Assembly: GCA_030431335.1 (NCBI GenBank)
Contig: JAUIJH010000020.1
Coordinates: forward strand, 1 to 50,795
DNA from: Alphaproteobacteria bacterium
Lineage (GTDB): Bacteria; Pseudomonadota; Alphaproteobacteria; Rhizobiales; Amorphaceae
DNA: 50,795 nt
Direction: 5' to 3'
Shown: piece by piece, positions 17,949-26,143 of the stretch
Layout: every line of letters begins with the position of its first letter
Numbering within the stretch: position 1 is the stretch's first letter
Translations under genes and position numbers: made by a program
Notes under the pieces: model-generated
What the model was told of the DNA's origin: nothing
What the model saw: only the letters and a program-made list of their open reading frames with translations
Databases searched by the model: none

Positions 17949-19660
17949 GGGGTCGGTCCTTGGGTTGCCATGTGGCGATGGGGGAGTTCGTCGATGAGCT
18001 TCATCGTATAGGGCGCGGCGGGGTGGTCGAAGACGGTATCGGTCTCACCGGTCTCCACCAGGACGCCGCGTTCCAGGACGCCGATGCGGTCCGCCACCTG
18101 GCGCACCACGGGCAGGTCGTGGGTGATGAACAGCATGGCGAGGCCGAGATCGTCCTTGAGGTCCATCAGGAGGTTGAGGAGCTCGGCCTGGATGGAGACG
18201 TCGAGGGCGGAGGTGGGCTCGTCGCAGATGAGGAGGCGCGGCCGGCCCGCCAGCGCCCGCGCCAGCGCGATGCGTTGCCGTTGCCCGCCGGAGAACGCGT
18301 GCGGATGCCGGTCGATGCTGGCGGCCGGCAGACCGACGCGCTCGAACAGGGCCGCCACGATGGCGCGCATCTTGTGCCGGTCGTCGATCCCGGCGGTGCG
18401 GATCGGCTCGGCCACGGCCTCGCCCACCCGCATGCGCCGGTTGAGCGAGGAGAAGGGGTCCTGGAACACCATCTGCAGCCCGCGGCGATAGTCGCGGATC
18501 TCCACCTCGCGCGAGGCGGGGTGCAGCGCGTGGGGGCCGAACACGACGCGTCCCTTGGTGGGCGTCTGGAGCCCGGCGACGATCTTGGCCAGCGTCGACT
18601 TGCCCGAGCCGCTCTCGCCGACGAGGCCGAACGCCTCGCCGCGCCTTACGGTGAGCGACACGTCGTCGAGCGCCTGGAAGAGCTTGCGTCCACGGCCGAA
18701 CAGGCCGGGGGTGAGCTGGAAGATCTTGTCGACGCCCTCCACGGCGAGCACCGTTTCGCCCACCGAAGGGCCGGCATGGGCGCGCAGCCAGGCATCGAGA
18801 TCGGCGCCGGCCACGATGGCGGGCGCCGCCACGTCGTCGCGCGGGGGTATGGCGAAGCGGCCGATCTTGCGGTCGCCCGGCGGGACGGCCGCGATCAGCA
18901 TCTTGGAGTAGGGCGCCTGCGGGTCGTTGAGCAGCGCCTCGGTCGGCGCGGTCTCCACCACGCGGCCGGCCTTCATCACCGTGACGGTGTCGGCGATGCG
19001 GGACACGGCGGCCATGTCGTGGGTGATGAGGAGCACGGCCGTGCCGCGCTCGCGCGCCAGCGCCGCGATGAGGTCGAGGATCTGGCCGCGCACCGACACG
19101 TCGAGCGCGGAGGTCGGCTCGTCGGCGATGACGAGGCGCGGATTGCAGGCGAGCGCCAGCGCGATGACCACCCGCTGGCGCATGCCGCCGGAGAACTGGT
19201 GCGGGTACTGGTGGACGCGCTGGGCGGGGTCGGGGATGCCCACCGCCTCCAGCATTTCCACCGCGCGGGCGAGGGCGGCGCGCCCGGACAGGCCCTCGTG
19301 GTAGCCCACCATCTGGATGAGCTGCTCGGCCACGGTGAAGAGCGGGTTCAGTGCCGTCTGCGGATCCTGGAAGATGACGCTGACGTCGCGCCCGCGCGTG
19401 TGGCGGGCGCGGTAGTCGATGGGCTCGCCGTCGAGCGTGGCGCGGGCCGCGTGCCAGGTGCCCGGCTTGTCGACGAGGTCGAGCAGCGCGGCGCCGATGG
19501 AGGATTTGCCCGCTCCCGATTCGCCGACGATGGCGACGATCTCGCCCGCCGCCGCGGTGATGTCGACGCCATCCACCGCCGGCGCCGCGCCGGGGCGGTA
19601 GCGCACGCTGAGGCCCTCGACGACGAGGCGCGGATCAGTCGAGGCGCGGGTTGAGGGCAT
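17945..19660 (-). CDS. Peptide-type ABC transporter, two ATP-binding domains in one protein (DppD-DppF fusion)
   Basis: A 571-residue protein with two full ATPase domains: Walker A GESGAGKSS (46-54) and GESGSGKST (348-356). Signatures are QFSGGMRQRV near 155-164 and AFSGGQRQRI in the second half; Walker B sites are LVIADEPTSALD and LLICDEPTSALD. A linker of about 50 residues (about 265-310) joins them. It powers the DppBC-like permeases encoded just upstream. The ATG at 19660 overlaps the permease gene by 26 bases. Confidence 0.94.
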   Translation of the reverse strand: MPSTRASTDPRLVVEGLSVRYRPGAAPAVDGVDITAAAGEIVAIVGESGAGKSSIGAALLDLVDKPGTWHAARATLDGEPIDYRARHTRGRDVSVIFQDPQTALNPLFTVAEQLIQMVGYHEGLSGRAALARAVEMLEAVGIPDPAQRVHQYPHQFSGGMRQRVVIALALACNPRLVIADEPTSALDVSVRGQILDLIAALARERGTAVLLITHDMAAVSRIADTVTVMKAGRVVETAPTEALLNDPQAPYSKMLIAAVPPGDRKIGRFAIPPRDDVAAPAIVAGADLDAWLRAHAGPSVGETVLAVEGVDKIFQLTPGLFGRGRKLFQALDDVSLTVRRGEAFGLVGESGSGKSTLAKIVAGLQTPTKGRVVFGPHALHPASREVEIRDYRRGLQMVFQDPFSSLNRRMRVGEAVAEPIRTAGIDDRHKMRAIVAALFERVGLPAASIDRHPHAFSGGQRQRIALARALAGRPRLLICDEPTSALDVSIQAELLNLLMDLKDDLGLAMLFITHDLPVVRQVADRIGVLERGVLVETGETDTVFDHPAAPYTMKLIDELPHRHMATQGPTP

Positions 19661-20540
19661 CGCGCAGCCAGTCTCCGAAGAGGTTCACGCAAAGGACGAG
19701 GAGCACCAGCGCGGCGGCGGGGAAGACCACCACCCACCAGATGCCGGAGAAGAGGTTTTCGTTGCCGATCCGGATCAATGTCCCGAGCGAGGGGGAGGTC
19801 GGCGGCATGCCGACGCCGAGGAAGGACAGCGTCGCCTCCGCCAGCACCGCGAGGGCGAGGTTGATGGTGGCGATCACGATCACCGGCGACAGCACGTTGG
19901 GCAGGATGTGGCGGCGCAGGATGGCGCTCTCGCCGACGCCGGAGATGCGGGCCGCCTGCACGTAGTCGAGCCCCTTCTCCACCAGCGTCTGGCCGCGCAC
20001 GGTGCGGGCATATTGCGTCCATTCGTTGATGGAGATGGCGAAGATGAGGACGAGGATCGCCGCCGTCCCGGAGGTGGCGAGCGGGAAGAGGGTGCGGGCG
20101 ACGCCGGAGATCAGGAGTGCGATGAGGATCGTCGGGAACGACAGGATGACGTCGGCGACGCGCATCAGCACCGCATCGACGAGCCCGCCGCGAAACCCCG
20201 CGAGAAGGCCGATCAGCGTGCCCACCGCGGCCGAGAACAACACCGCCGCGATGCCGACGGTGAGCGAGATGCGCGTGCCGAACAAGATGGCGGAGAACAC
20301 GTCGCGCCCCTGCATGTCGGTGCCGAGCAGGAAGCGCGGGTCGCCGCCGGGCAGGAACGCCGGCGGCAACTCCGAATCCATCAGGCTGAAGCTGCCGAGC
20401 TCGAACGGCGTGTGCGGCGCGATGAAGGGGGCGAGATAGGCCGCCGCGATCAGCACGAGGGCGCCGGTCGCCGAAATCAGCGCCTTGGGGGAGCGCACGA
20501 AGGCGCGCCCGAGGCCGGTCTGCTGGCCGCGCTCGCTCAT
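19635..20540 (-). CDS. Peptide/nickel-type ABC transporter permease (DppC type)
   Basis: A 301-residue membrane protein starting at ATG 20540, which overlaps the DppB-type stop (ATGA). The N-terminal helix is at about 22-41 (ISATGALVLIAAAYLAPFIA), then the GTDMQGRDVFSAILFGTRISL motif diagnostic for DppC, and the EAA loop in DYVQAARISGVGESAILRRHILPNVLSP. It partners the permease at 20537-21508. Confidence 0.94.
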   Translation of the reverse strand: MSERGQQTGLGRAFVRSPKALISATGALVLIAAAYLAPFIAPHTPFELGSFSLMDSELPPAFLPGGDPRFLLGTDMQGRDVFSAILFGTRISLTVGIAAVLFSAAVGTLIGLLAGFRGGLVDAVLMRVADVILSFPTILIALLISGVARTLFPLATSGTAAILVLIFAISINEWTQYARTVRGQTLVEKGLDYVQAARISGVGESAILRRHILPNVLSPVIVIATINLALAVLAEATLSFLGVGMPPTSPSLGTLIRIGNENLFSGIWWVVVFPAAALVLLVLCVNLFGDWLRDALNPRLD

Positions 20541-21508
20541 GACGCGCGCGTCCGCAGGCGCGGGTCGAGCACGAGATAGGCGATGTCCACCAAGGCGTTG
20601 AGCACCACGAACAGGAGCCCCACGAGGAGCAGGTAGGCCGCCATCACCGGCACGTCCGCGAACGAGACGGCCTGGATGAAGAGAAGGCCGAGGCCCGGCC
20701 ACTGGAACACCGTCTCGGTGACGACGGCGAAGGCGATCAGCCCGCCGATCTGCATGCCGGTGATGGTGATCACCGGCATCAGCGCGTTCTTGAGGGCGAG
20801 CTTGTAGTGGATCATCCGCGCCGGCAATCCGCGCGCGCGGGCGAAGCGCACGTAGTCCGACGACAGCACCTCGATCATCTCGGCGCGCACCAGGCGCATG
20901 ATCAGCGTCATCTGGTAGAGCGCCAGGGTGAGCGAGGGCAGGATCAGCGCCTTGAGCCCGCTGATCGTGAGGAGGCCGGTGGTCCACCAGCCGATCTGCA
21001 CCGTGTCGCCGCGCCCGAACGAGGGGAGCCAGCGCAAGGTCACCGCGAAGACGAGGATCAGCATGATGCCCGTGACGAAGGTGGGCACCGAGATGCCGAC
21101 GAGAGAGACCGACTGCACCAGCGTCGGCAGCCAGCCGGTGCGGTTGACGGCGGTGATCACGCCGAGCGGGATGCCGATGGCGAGCGACAGCAGCGTCGCC
21201 ATCATGACGAGCTCCAGCGTCGCCGGCAGGCGCTCCTTGATGAGGTCCGCCACCGGGCGCTGGTTGCGGTAGGAGATGCCGAGATCCCCCTGCACGACGC
21301 GGCCGATGAAGTCGACGAACTGCACCACAACCGGCCGGTCGAGGCCGAGCTTCTCGCGCAGCTCCTGCCGCTCGGTCACGGACGCGTCCTCGCGCGCCAT
21401 GACCGCGACCGGGTCGCCCACATAGCGGAACATGAGGAAGCTGATGAGGGCGATGGCCGCCATCACCACGAGCGCCTGCGCAAGCCGGCGAACGATGAAT
21501 CCGATCAT
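20537..21508 (-). CDS. Peptide/nickel-type ABC transporter permease (DppB type)
   Basis: A 323-residue protein beginning MIGFIVRRLAQALVVMAAIALISFLMF, the classic DppB first helix, then LREKLGLDRPVVVQFVDFIG and DLGISYRNQRPV. The EAA loop reads DYVRFARARGLPARMIHYKLALKNALMPV. It lies 19 bases after the binding-protein gene and overlaps the DppC-type gene by four bases. Confidence 0.95.
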   Translation of the reverse strand: MIGFIVRRLAQALVVMAAIALISFLMFRYVGDPVAVMAREDASVTERQELREKLGLDRPVVVQFVDFIGRVVQGDLGISYRNQRPVADLIKERLPATLELVMMATLLSLAIGIPLGVITAVNRTGWLPTLVQSVSLVGISVPTFVTGIMLILVFAVTLRWLPSFGRGDTVQIGWWTTGLLTISGLKALILPSLTLALYQMTLIMRLVRAEMIEVLSSDYVRFARARGLPARMIHYKLALKNALMPVITITGMQIGGLIAFAVVTETVFQWPGLGLLFIQAVSFADVPVMAAYLLLVGLLFVVLNALVDIAYLVLDPRLRTRAS

Positions 21509-21527
21509 GGGTTCGCCGGCCGCTCGA

Positions 21528-23099
21528 TCAGTTCACCTTGTAGTGCCAGGCGCGGAAGTAGTTGTCCGGGAACTGGATCAGCTCGACGTTGTCCGACGCC
21601 GCCCACGACAGCGGCTGCTGGTGCAGCGGGATGAAGGCGATGTCGTCCCTGGCGATGCGCATCGCCTCGGAGATCATGGCGAGGCGCTTCTCCTCGTCGA
21701 TTTCCGAGCCGGACGCGACGGCGAGCTCGTCCATGCGCGGGTTGGAGTAGCCGTTGGGGTTGTTGCCGCCCATGTCGCCGTCGCGGGTGGCGAGCATCGC
21801 GCGCAGCGGGCTGTAGCCGTCCATCGCCGGCAGCGTCGCCCAGCCGATCATGTAGGCGTCGGTCTCGCCCTTATCGACCTTGGGGAAGTGGTTGCCCTTG
21901 GTCTGCGCCGTCAGCTTCACGTCGACGCCGATGGCCTTCCACATCGACGCGATGGCGAGGCAGATCTCCTCGTCGTTGACGTAGCGGTCGTTGGGGCAGT
22001 CGAGGCCCATGGTGAAGCCGTCGCCGAAGCCGGCCTCCGCCAGCAGGTCCTTGGCCTTCTGCGGGTCGAACGCGGGCTTCACGTCGTCCTCGGCGACATA
22101 GCCGGTGATGGGCGGGGCGATCATCAGGGCCGCGACGCGGGCCTTGCCGCGCATCACCTTGGCGACGATGGCGTCCATGTCGATGGCCCGCCACAGCGCC
22201 TCGCGCACGCGCACGTCCTTGGTCGGGTTGACGCCGGTGCCGGGGGCCGCGTCGAGCTCGTCGTCGCCGTGGTTGAGGCCGAGCATGATGGTGCGCAGCG
22301 AGGGGTTCTGCAGCACCTCGACGCCGTCCGCCGCCTCCAGGCGCTGCGTGTCCTGCAGCGGCGCGGGGGTGATGACGTCGACCTCGCCCGACAACAGCGC
22401 CGCGACGCGCGTCGCGTCCGAGCCGATGGGCGTGAACTCGATGGTGTCGATGTTGTGCTGGGGCTCGTCCCACCAGTCGGGGTTGGCCTTGAGCACGGTC
22501 TTGGCGTCGGGCGTGCGGCTGTCCAGCATGAACGGGCCGGTGCCGTTGGCGTGGTCGGACGCGTAGGTGACGGCGCCGGTGGAGGTGTTGCCCGGCAGCA
22601 GCGCGTCGTGCTCCTCCATCCACTCCTTGTCCATGATGTAGACGCCGGAGAGGTCGTTGAGCAGCAGCGGGCTCGGCTCCTTGAGCACCAGGTCGACGGT
22701 CAGATCGTCGACCTTCTCGGCGCTGGCGACGGACGACAGGTTGCCGCGCGCGCGGGCGTCGGGGTGGATCAGGCGCTCCACGGAGGCGACCACGTCGTCG
22801 GCCGTGAAGGGGTTGCCGTTCTGGAAGGTCACGCCTTCGCGCAGGGTGAAGCGGGCGCGGGTCGGCTCGACCAGCTCCCAGCTCGTGGCCAGCGCCGGCT
22901 CGAACTTGAGATCGGCATCGCGCCGCATCAGCGGCTCGTAGATGTGGTGCAGGAAGGAGGCGGTGAAGCTCTCGGTGTGGGCATAGGGATCGAGCGTCAG
23001 CACGTCCCCGTCGTTGGCCCAGCGCAACGTCTCGGCACTGGCCGCTCCGGTGGCGAGCACCGCGGCGAAGGCCACGGGGAGGAAGATCGTTCGGTTCAT
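21528..23099 (-). CDS. Peptide/nickel-type ABC transporter substrate-binding protein (family 5)
   Basis: A 523-residue periplasmic protein: Sec signal peptide MNRTIFLPVAFAAVLATGAASA, then ETLRWANDGDVLTLDPYAHTESFT, and the family 5 region TFQNGNPFTADDVVASVERL (about 88-107). An AAGGAG box lies 6 bases before the ATG. It heads the operon 23099-16509. The linked amidohydrolase suggests a heterocyclic or modified-amine ligand rather than a plain peptide, but this is inference. About 120 bases upstream carry a small CACCG/CGGTG hairpin and no firm promoter. Confidence 0.93.
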   Translation of the reverse strand: MNRTIFLPVAFAAVLATGAASAETLRWANDGDVLTLDPYAHTESFTASFLHHIYEPLMRRDADLKFEPALATSWELVEPTRARFTLREGVTFQNGNPFTADDVVASVERLIHPDARARGNLSSVASAEKVDDLTVDLVLKEPSPLLLNDLSGVYIMDKEWMEEHDALLPGNTSTGAVTYASDHANGTGPFMLDSRTPDAKTVLKANPDWWDEPQHNIDTIEFTPIGSDATRVAALLSGEVDVITPAPLQDTQRLEAADGVEVLQNPSLRTIMLGLNHGDDELDAAPGTGVNPTKDVRVREALWRAIDMDAIVAKVMRGKARVAALMIAPPITGYVAEDDVKPAFDPQKAKDLLAEAGFGDGFTMGLDCPNDRYVNDEEICLAIASMWKAIGVDVKLTAQTKGNHFPKVDKGETDAYMIGWATLPAMDGYSPLRAMLATRDGDMGGNNPNGYSNPRMDELAVASGSEIDEEKRLAMISEAMRIARDDIAFIPLHQQPLSWAASDNVELIQFPDNYFRAWHYKVN

Positions 23100-23219
23100 G
23101 CACCGCTCCTTGTATTCTTAACGACGGCCGGCCCGATTGCACGACACGGGCGCGGCCATTTTGCGAAAAACAAGCAAGTCAGCGGCCACCGTAACACCGT
23201 TGAGGCGGTGAGCCACACC

Positions 23220-24224
23220 TTATGGCTGTACGACGATCTTGCCGGCGACGTCGCCGCGCTCCAGCGCGGCATGGGCTTCGGCGATCCGGTCGAGCGGAAA
23301 CGTCGCGGCGATGAGCGGTTCGTAGGCACCGCTGCGCAGCGCGCCATTCACCCCGTCGACGGCGGCCTGCCGCATCGCGGGGGTGAGGAAATAGCAGGAG
23401 ATCAGCCGGATCAGCGGCACCCGCATCTGAAGCTGGTAGTAGGGCATCACCGGTTCCGGATCGGAGGGCGAGGAGTAGCTCGCGATCACGCCGCCGCGCT
23501 TCAGAACCTTGCTGTCGACGAGCGCGTTGGCGCCGAAATCCACCTCCACGATGCGGTCGACCCCCTCGGGCGCCAGCGCGGCGATGGCCTCCGCCACGTC
23601 GCCGTCGCGGCGGTTCACGGTGTGGTCGGCGCCGGCATCGCGGGCGATCTGGGCCTTTTGCGGCGAGGACACGGTGGCGATGGTGCGCGCGCCGGCGGCC
23701 TTGGCCATCGCGAGCGCCGCCGCTCCCACCGCGCCGGCGCCGCCTTGCACAAGCACGGTGCGGCCCTCGAGCGGGCCGTCGCCGGACAGGGTGACGTAGG
23801 CGGTGATCGCCGGCACGCCGAGCGCGGCGCCGGCCTCGAAGGAGATGCCCTCGGGCAGCGGCACCGCGTTCTGGGCCGGCACCACGGCATATTCGGCCGC
23901 GGTGCCCATCTCCATGCCATCGCGCATGAAGGTGTCGGACGGCACGCTCCACAGCCAGACGCGCTCGCCGATCCGCGCCGGATCGACGCCGGGGCCGGTG
24001 GCCTCCACAACCCCCGCGCCGTCGCCGTGGGGAATGATGCGCATCTCGGTGGTGCGCCCGCGCCAGCCGGCCCGGCGCTTGACGTCGGCCGGGTTGATGC
24101 CGGAGGCGGCGATGCGCACGAGCACGTCCCCTTCGCCCGGTTCCGGCCGGGCCATCTGGCAAAGGCTCAGCACGTCGTGGGGCGCTCCCACGCGGTCATA
24201 GACCGCTGCGCGCATCGTCTGCAT
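23220..24224 (-). CDS. NADPH:quinone reductase-like (zinc-free MDR family)
   Basis: A 334-residue protein starting at ATG 24224 after an AGGAG box; a longer frame to 24359 overlaps the Lrp gene and is unlikely. N-terminal GroES-like domain (SGINPADVKRRAGW), then the NADPH site VQGGAGAVGAAAL (GGAGAVG 161-167). No structural or catalytic zinc cysteines, as in zeta-crystallin/QOR. It lies 14 bases after the Lrp-family gene, so both are one unit. It probably reduces a quinone or enone electrophile with NADPH. Confidence 0.9.
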   Translation of the reverse strand: MQTMRAAVYDRVGAPHDVLSLCQMARPEPGEGDVLVRIAASGINPADVKRRAGWRGRTTEMRIIPHGDGAGVVEATGPGVDPARIGERVWLWSVPSDTFMRDGMEMGTAAEYAVVPAQNAVPLPEGISFEAGAALGVPAITAYVTLSGDGPLEGRTVLVQGGAGAVGAAALAMAKAAGARTIATVSSPQKAQIARDAGADHTVNRRDGDVAEAIAALAPEGVDRIVEVDFGANALVDSKVLKRGGVIASYSSPSDPEPVMPYYQLQMRVPLIRLISCYFLTPAMRQAAVDGVNGALRSGAYEPLIAATFPLDRIAEAHAALERGDVAGKIVVQP

Positions 24225-24238
24225 CGTCGTCTCCTGAT

Positions 24239-24808
24239 TTATTCGGGTCGGCGACGCTTCGGGCCGTCCGCCTCGTCGAGCCAGTAGGACGCTTCCGCGT
24301 CCGGCTTTTGTTCGTCTTCGGCGCCCTCGAGATATTCGAACCAGTCGCCCCAGGTCCACGTGCTCTTCAGCACCTTGGTGAGCTGGAAGGTCTCGGTGCT
24401 GTTGAGCTCCGGCAGCACCGCGGGCAGCTCCTCGCTGACGAAGCGGTGCAGGTCCCGCACGCTCGGGTGCAGCGTCTGGATCACGATGTCGGCCGAACCC
24501 AGCGCGGTGGCCACGAAGCGGATGTGCGGGTAGCTGGCGAGCGTGCGTTCGGCCGCCGCCACCTTTCCCGGCGCGATGCGCATGAGGATGAGGGCGACCA
24601 CCTTGACGCCCAGCGCCAGCGGGCTGCCCACCGCGGTGACCTTGATCAGGCCCTGATTTTGCAAGCGTGTCGCGCGGGAGCGGACGGTCGCCTCGCTGAC
24701 GCCCAGCTCACGCGCGATATCCCGGTAGGAGCGGCGACCGTCCTTAGCCAGCGCCGCGACGATCCGGCGATCCAATTCGTTGAGTGCTTCGGCCACCGGG
24801 CCTCCCAC
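24239..24808 (-). CDS. Lrp/AsnC-family transcriptional regulator
   Basis: About 189 residues: an N-terminal winged helix (LNELDRRIVAALAKDGRRSYRDIARELGVSEATVRSRATRLQ) and a C-terminal ligand-binding RAM domain (KVVALILMRIAPGKVAAAERTL ... GSADIVIQTL). A further acidic tail of about 35 residues (EYLEGAEDEQKPDAEASYW) is longer than in usual family members. The start is uncertain: GTG 24808 is used; TTG 24829 and GTG 24787 (GGAGG only 4 bases away) are alternatives. Divergent from the 24979-32587 operon, which it likely controls through the palindrome at 24859-24897. Confidence 0.88.
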   Translation of the reverse strand: MGGPVAEALNELDRRIVAALAKDGRRSYRDIARELGVSEATVRSRATRLQNQGLIKVTAVGSPLALGVKVVALILMRIAPGKVAAAERTLASYPHIRFVATALGSADIVIQTLHPSVRDLHRFVSEELPAVLPELNSTETFQLTKVLKSTWTWGDWFEYLEGAEDEQKPDAEASYWLDEADGPKRRRPE

Positions 24809-24858
24809 ATTTATGAGCTTCGCGCGCAATGATGTTATTTCATGTCAGCTATATTGAC

Positions 24859-24897
24859 GCAATGCGTGGTTTGTTGTCCAACTATTATACGCATTGC
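24859..24897. promoter_or_regulatory. Candidate Lrp-family operator in the divergent promoter
   Basis: Perfect 9-bp arms GCAATGCGT (24859-24867) and ACGCATTGC (24889-24897) are 21 bases apart, i.e. about two helical turns between half-site starts plus arms. A further GCAATG lies at 24826-24831. A TATTAT/TATAC box sits inside the spacer (24883-24889), so bound regulator would cover a promoter -10. Confidence 0.55.
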
Positions 24898-24978
24898 GCA
24901 CGAGAGCGGGCCGAGCCCCGGCCTGCTGCAAGGGCTCGTCTTCACCGGAACGGCGGGATCAACACGGGAGCTGGACTT

Positions 24979-26025
24979 ATGAGAACCATCGGGACTATCG
25001 CCGCGGCGGCGTTGATGACGGGCGTGGCCAGCGTCGCTGCCTTTGCGCAGGACGAGCCCGTCGAAATCACGTTCTTCATCTGGGCAGGCTCCAACCAGGG
25101 TGTCGTGCCGACGGAGGTGATCGAGAAATATCGTGCCGAGCACCCGAACGTTACCATCAACATCCTGGAATCGAACAACACCATCACCTATCCGAAGATG
25201 GTGGCGGCACACCGCACGACGCCGGACGATCCGCTCGTCCATTGCGGCTTCTTCAACGTCGATTCCATGACCAAGGGCGACGTCGAGGGCATGTGGGAGG
25301 CGATGAATCCCGAGAAGATCACCAACATGGACAACATCCTTCCCGAGTATCGGCGGGATGGGGACTTCGGCGTGCCTTATCAGATGTCGGCCATCGGCAT
25401 TCTCTACAACAAGGATGCGGTGCCCGAGCCCCCCACGTCCTGGACCGATCTGTGGAGCCCCGAGTACAAAGGGCGCGTCACGATGTTCGACTACGACACG
25501 CGCGCGCTCGCCATCGCGGCCCGGCTCAACGGCGGCGACGAGCACAATCCCGACGCCGGCTTCGAGACGTGGGCCGAGCATGCGGAGAATTTCCGCGCGC
25601 TGGTCGATTCCAACGACGGCGTGAAGAACCTGCTCTTGTCCGGCGACGCGTGGGCCGCCCCCTGGTTCACCGGCCTCGCGGCGGTGTGGATCGACGAGGG
25701 TGCGCCGTTCGACTTCGTCGTGCCCAAGGAAGGGGCGATCGCTTTCCCGCTCTACCTCACCATCGTCGACGGGGTCGACGAGGCGGAGCTCAAGGTGTGC
25801 GAGGATCTCATCAACTCGCTGCTGTCGGGTGAGAATGCCGGCCGCTACGGCCAGCTCACCAACGCGATCCCGCTCGTCACCGACGCCGTCGGTGACGCCT
25901 CCGATCCGTTCCTGAGCCTCGACGTGGCCAAGAACGCGATCCAGCTCGACTACGCCCACATCGCCGAGGTCGCGCCGGACTGGCGCAAGCGCTGGGACCG
26001 CGAGGTCAAGTCGCAGATGCGCTAG
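24979..26025 (+). CDS. ABC transporter substrate-binding protein (spermidine/putrescine-type family)
   Basis: A 348-residue periplasmic protein. Signal peptide MRTIGTIAAAALMTGVASVAAFA, mature start QDEPVEITFFIWAG; then VVPTEVIEKYRAEHPNVTINI and the cleft motif GVPYQMSAIGILYNKDAVPEPPTSWTDLW of PotD/FbpA-like proteins. GGGAG precedes the ATG. It feeds the PotABC-like subunits encoded at 29777-32587, separated from it by three enzymes. Polyamines are the family default, but an opine or modified amino acid is equally possible given the enzymes between. Confidence 0.92.
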   Translation: MRTIGTIAAAALMTGVASVAAFAQDEPVEITFFIWAGSNQGVVPTEVIEKYRAEHPNVTINILESNNTITYPKMVAAHRTTPDDPLVHCGFFNVDSMTKGDVEGMWEAMNPEKITNMDNILPEYRRDGDFGVPYQMSAIGILYNKDAVPEPPTSWTDLWSPEYKGRVTMFDYDTRALAIAARLNGGDEHNPDAGFETWAEHAENFRALVDSNDGVKNLLLSGDAWAAPWFTGLAAVWIDEGAPFDFVVPKEGAIAFPLYLTIVDGVDEAELKVCEDLINSLLSGENAGRYGQLTNAIPLVTDAVGDASDPFLSLDVAKNAIQLDYAHIAEVAPDWRKRWDREVKSQMR

Positions 26026-26044
26026 CCACTCCCTCCGCGCGACC

Positions 26045-26080
26045 GGCGGCCGGCTTCCACGCTCGAGGGAGCCGGCCGCC
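26045..26080 (+). promoter_or_regulatory. Stem-loop after the binding-protein gene
   Basis: Perfect 11-bp arms at 26045-26055 and 26070-26080 with a 14-base loop, 20 bases after the stop of the binding protein and before the M28-like gene. Probably raises the amount of binding protein relative to the downstream genes by protecting the upstream mRNA or partly stopping transcription. Inferred from position only. Confidence 0.55.
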
Positions 26081-26143
26081 CCCTCCAATGCCCGACGCCG
26101 CCCCGCCGCCGGCGCGACCCCACGCTCGACAAAGGACACCACC

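Noticed and set aside
21432..24287. A very long rightward open frame (about 950 codons) opposite the dppA and quinone reductase genes.
   Set aside because: Rich in Arg, Gly, Val, Asp and His with no domain. It is the usual antisense frame of GC-rich genes, and the leftward genes have clear families, signal peptide and ribosome sites.
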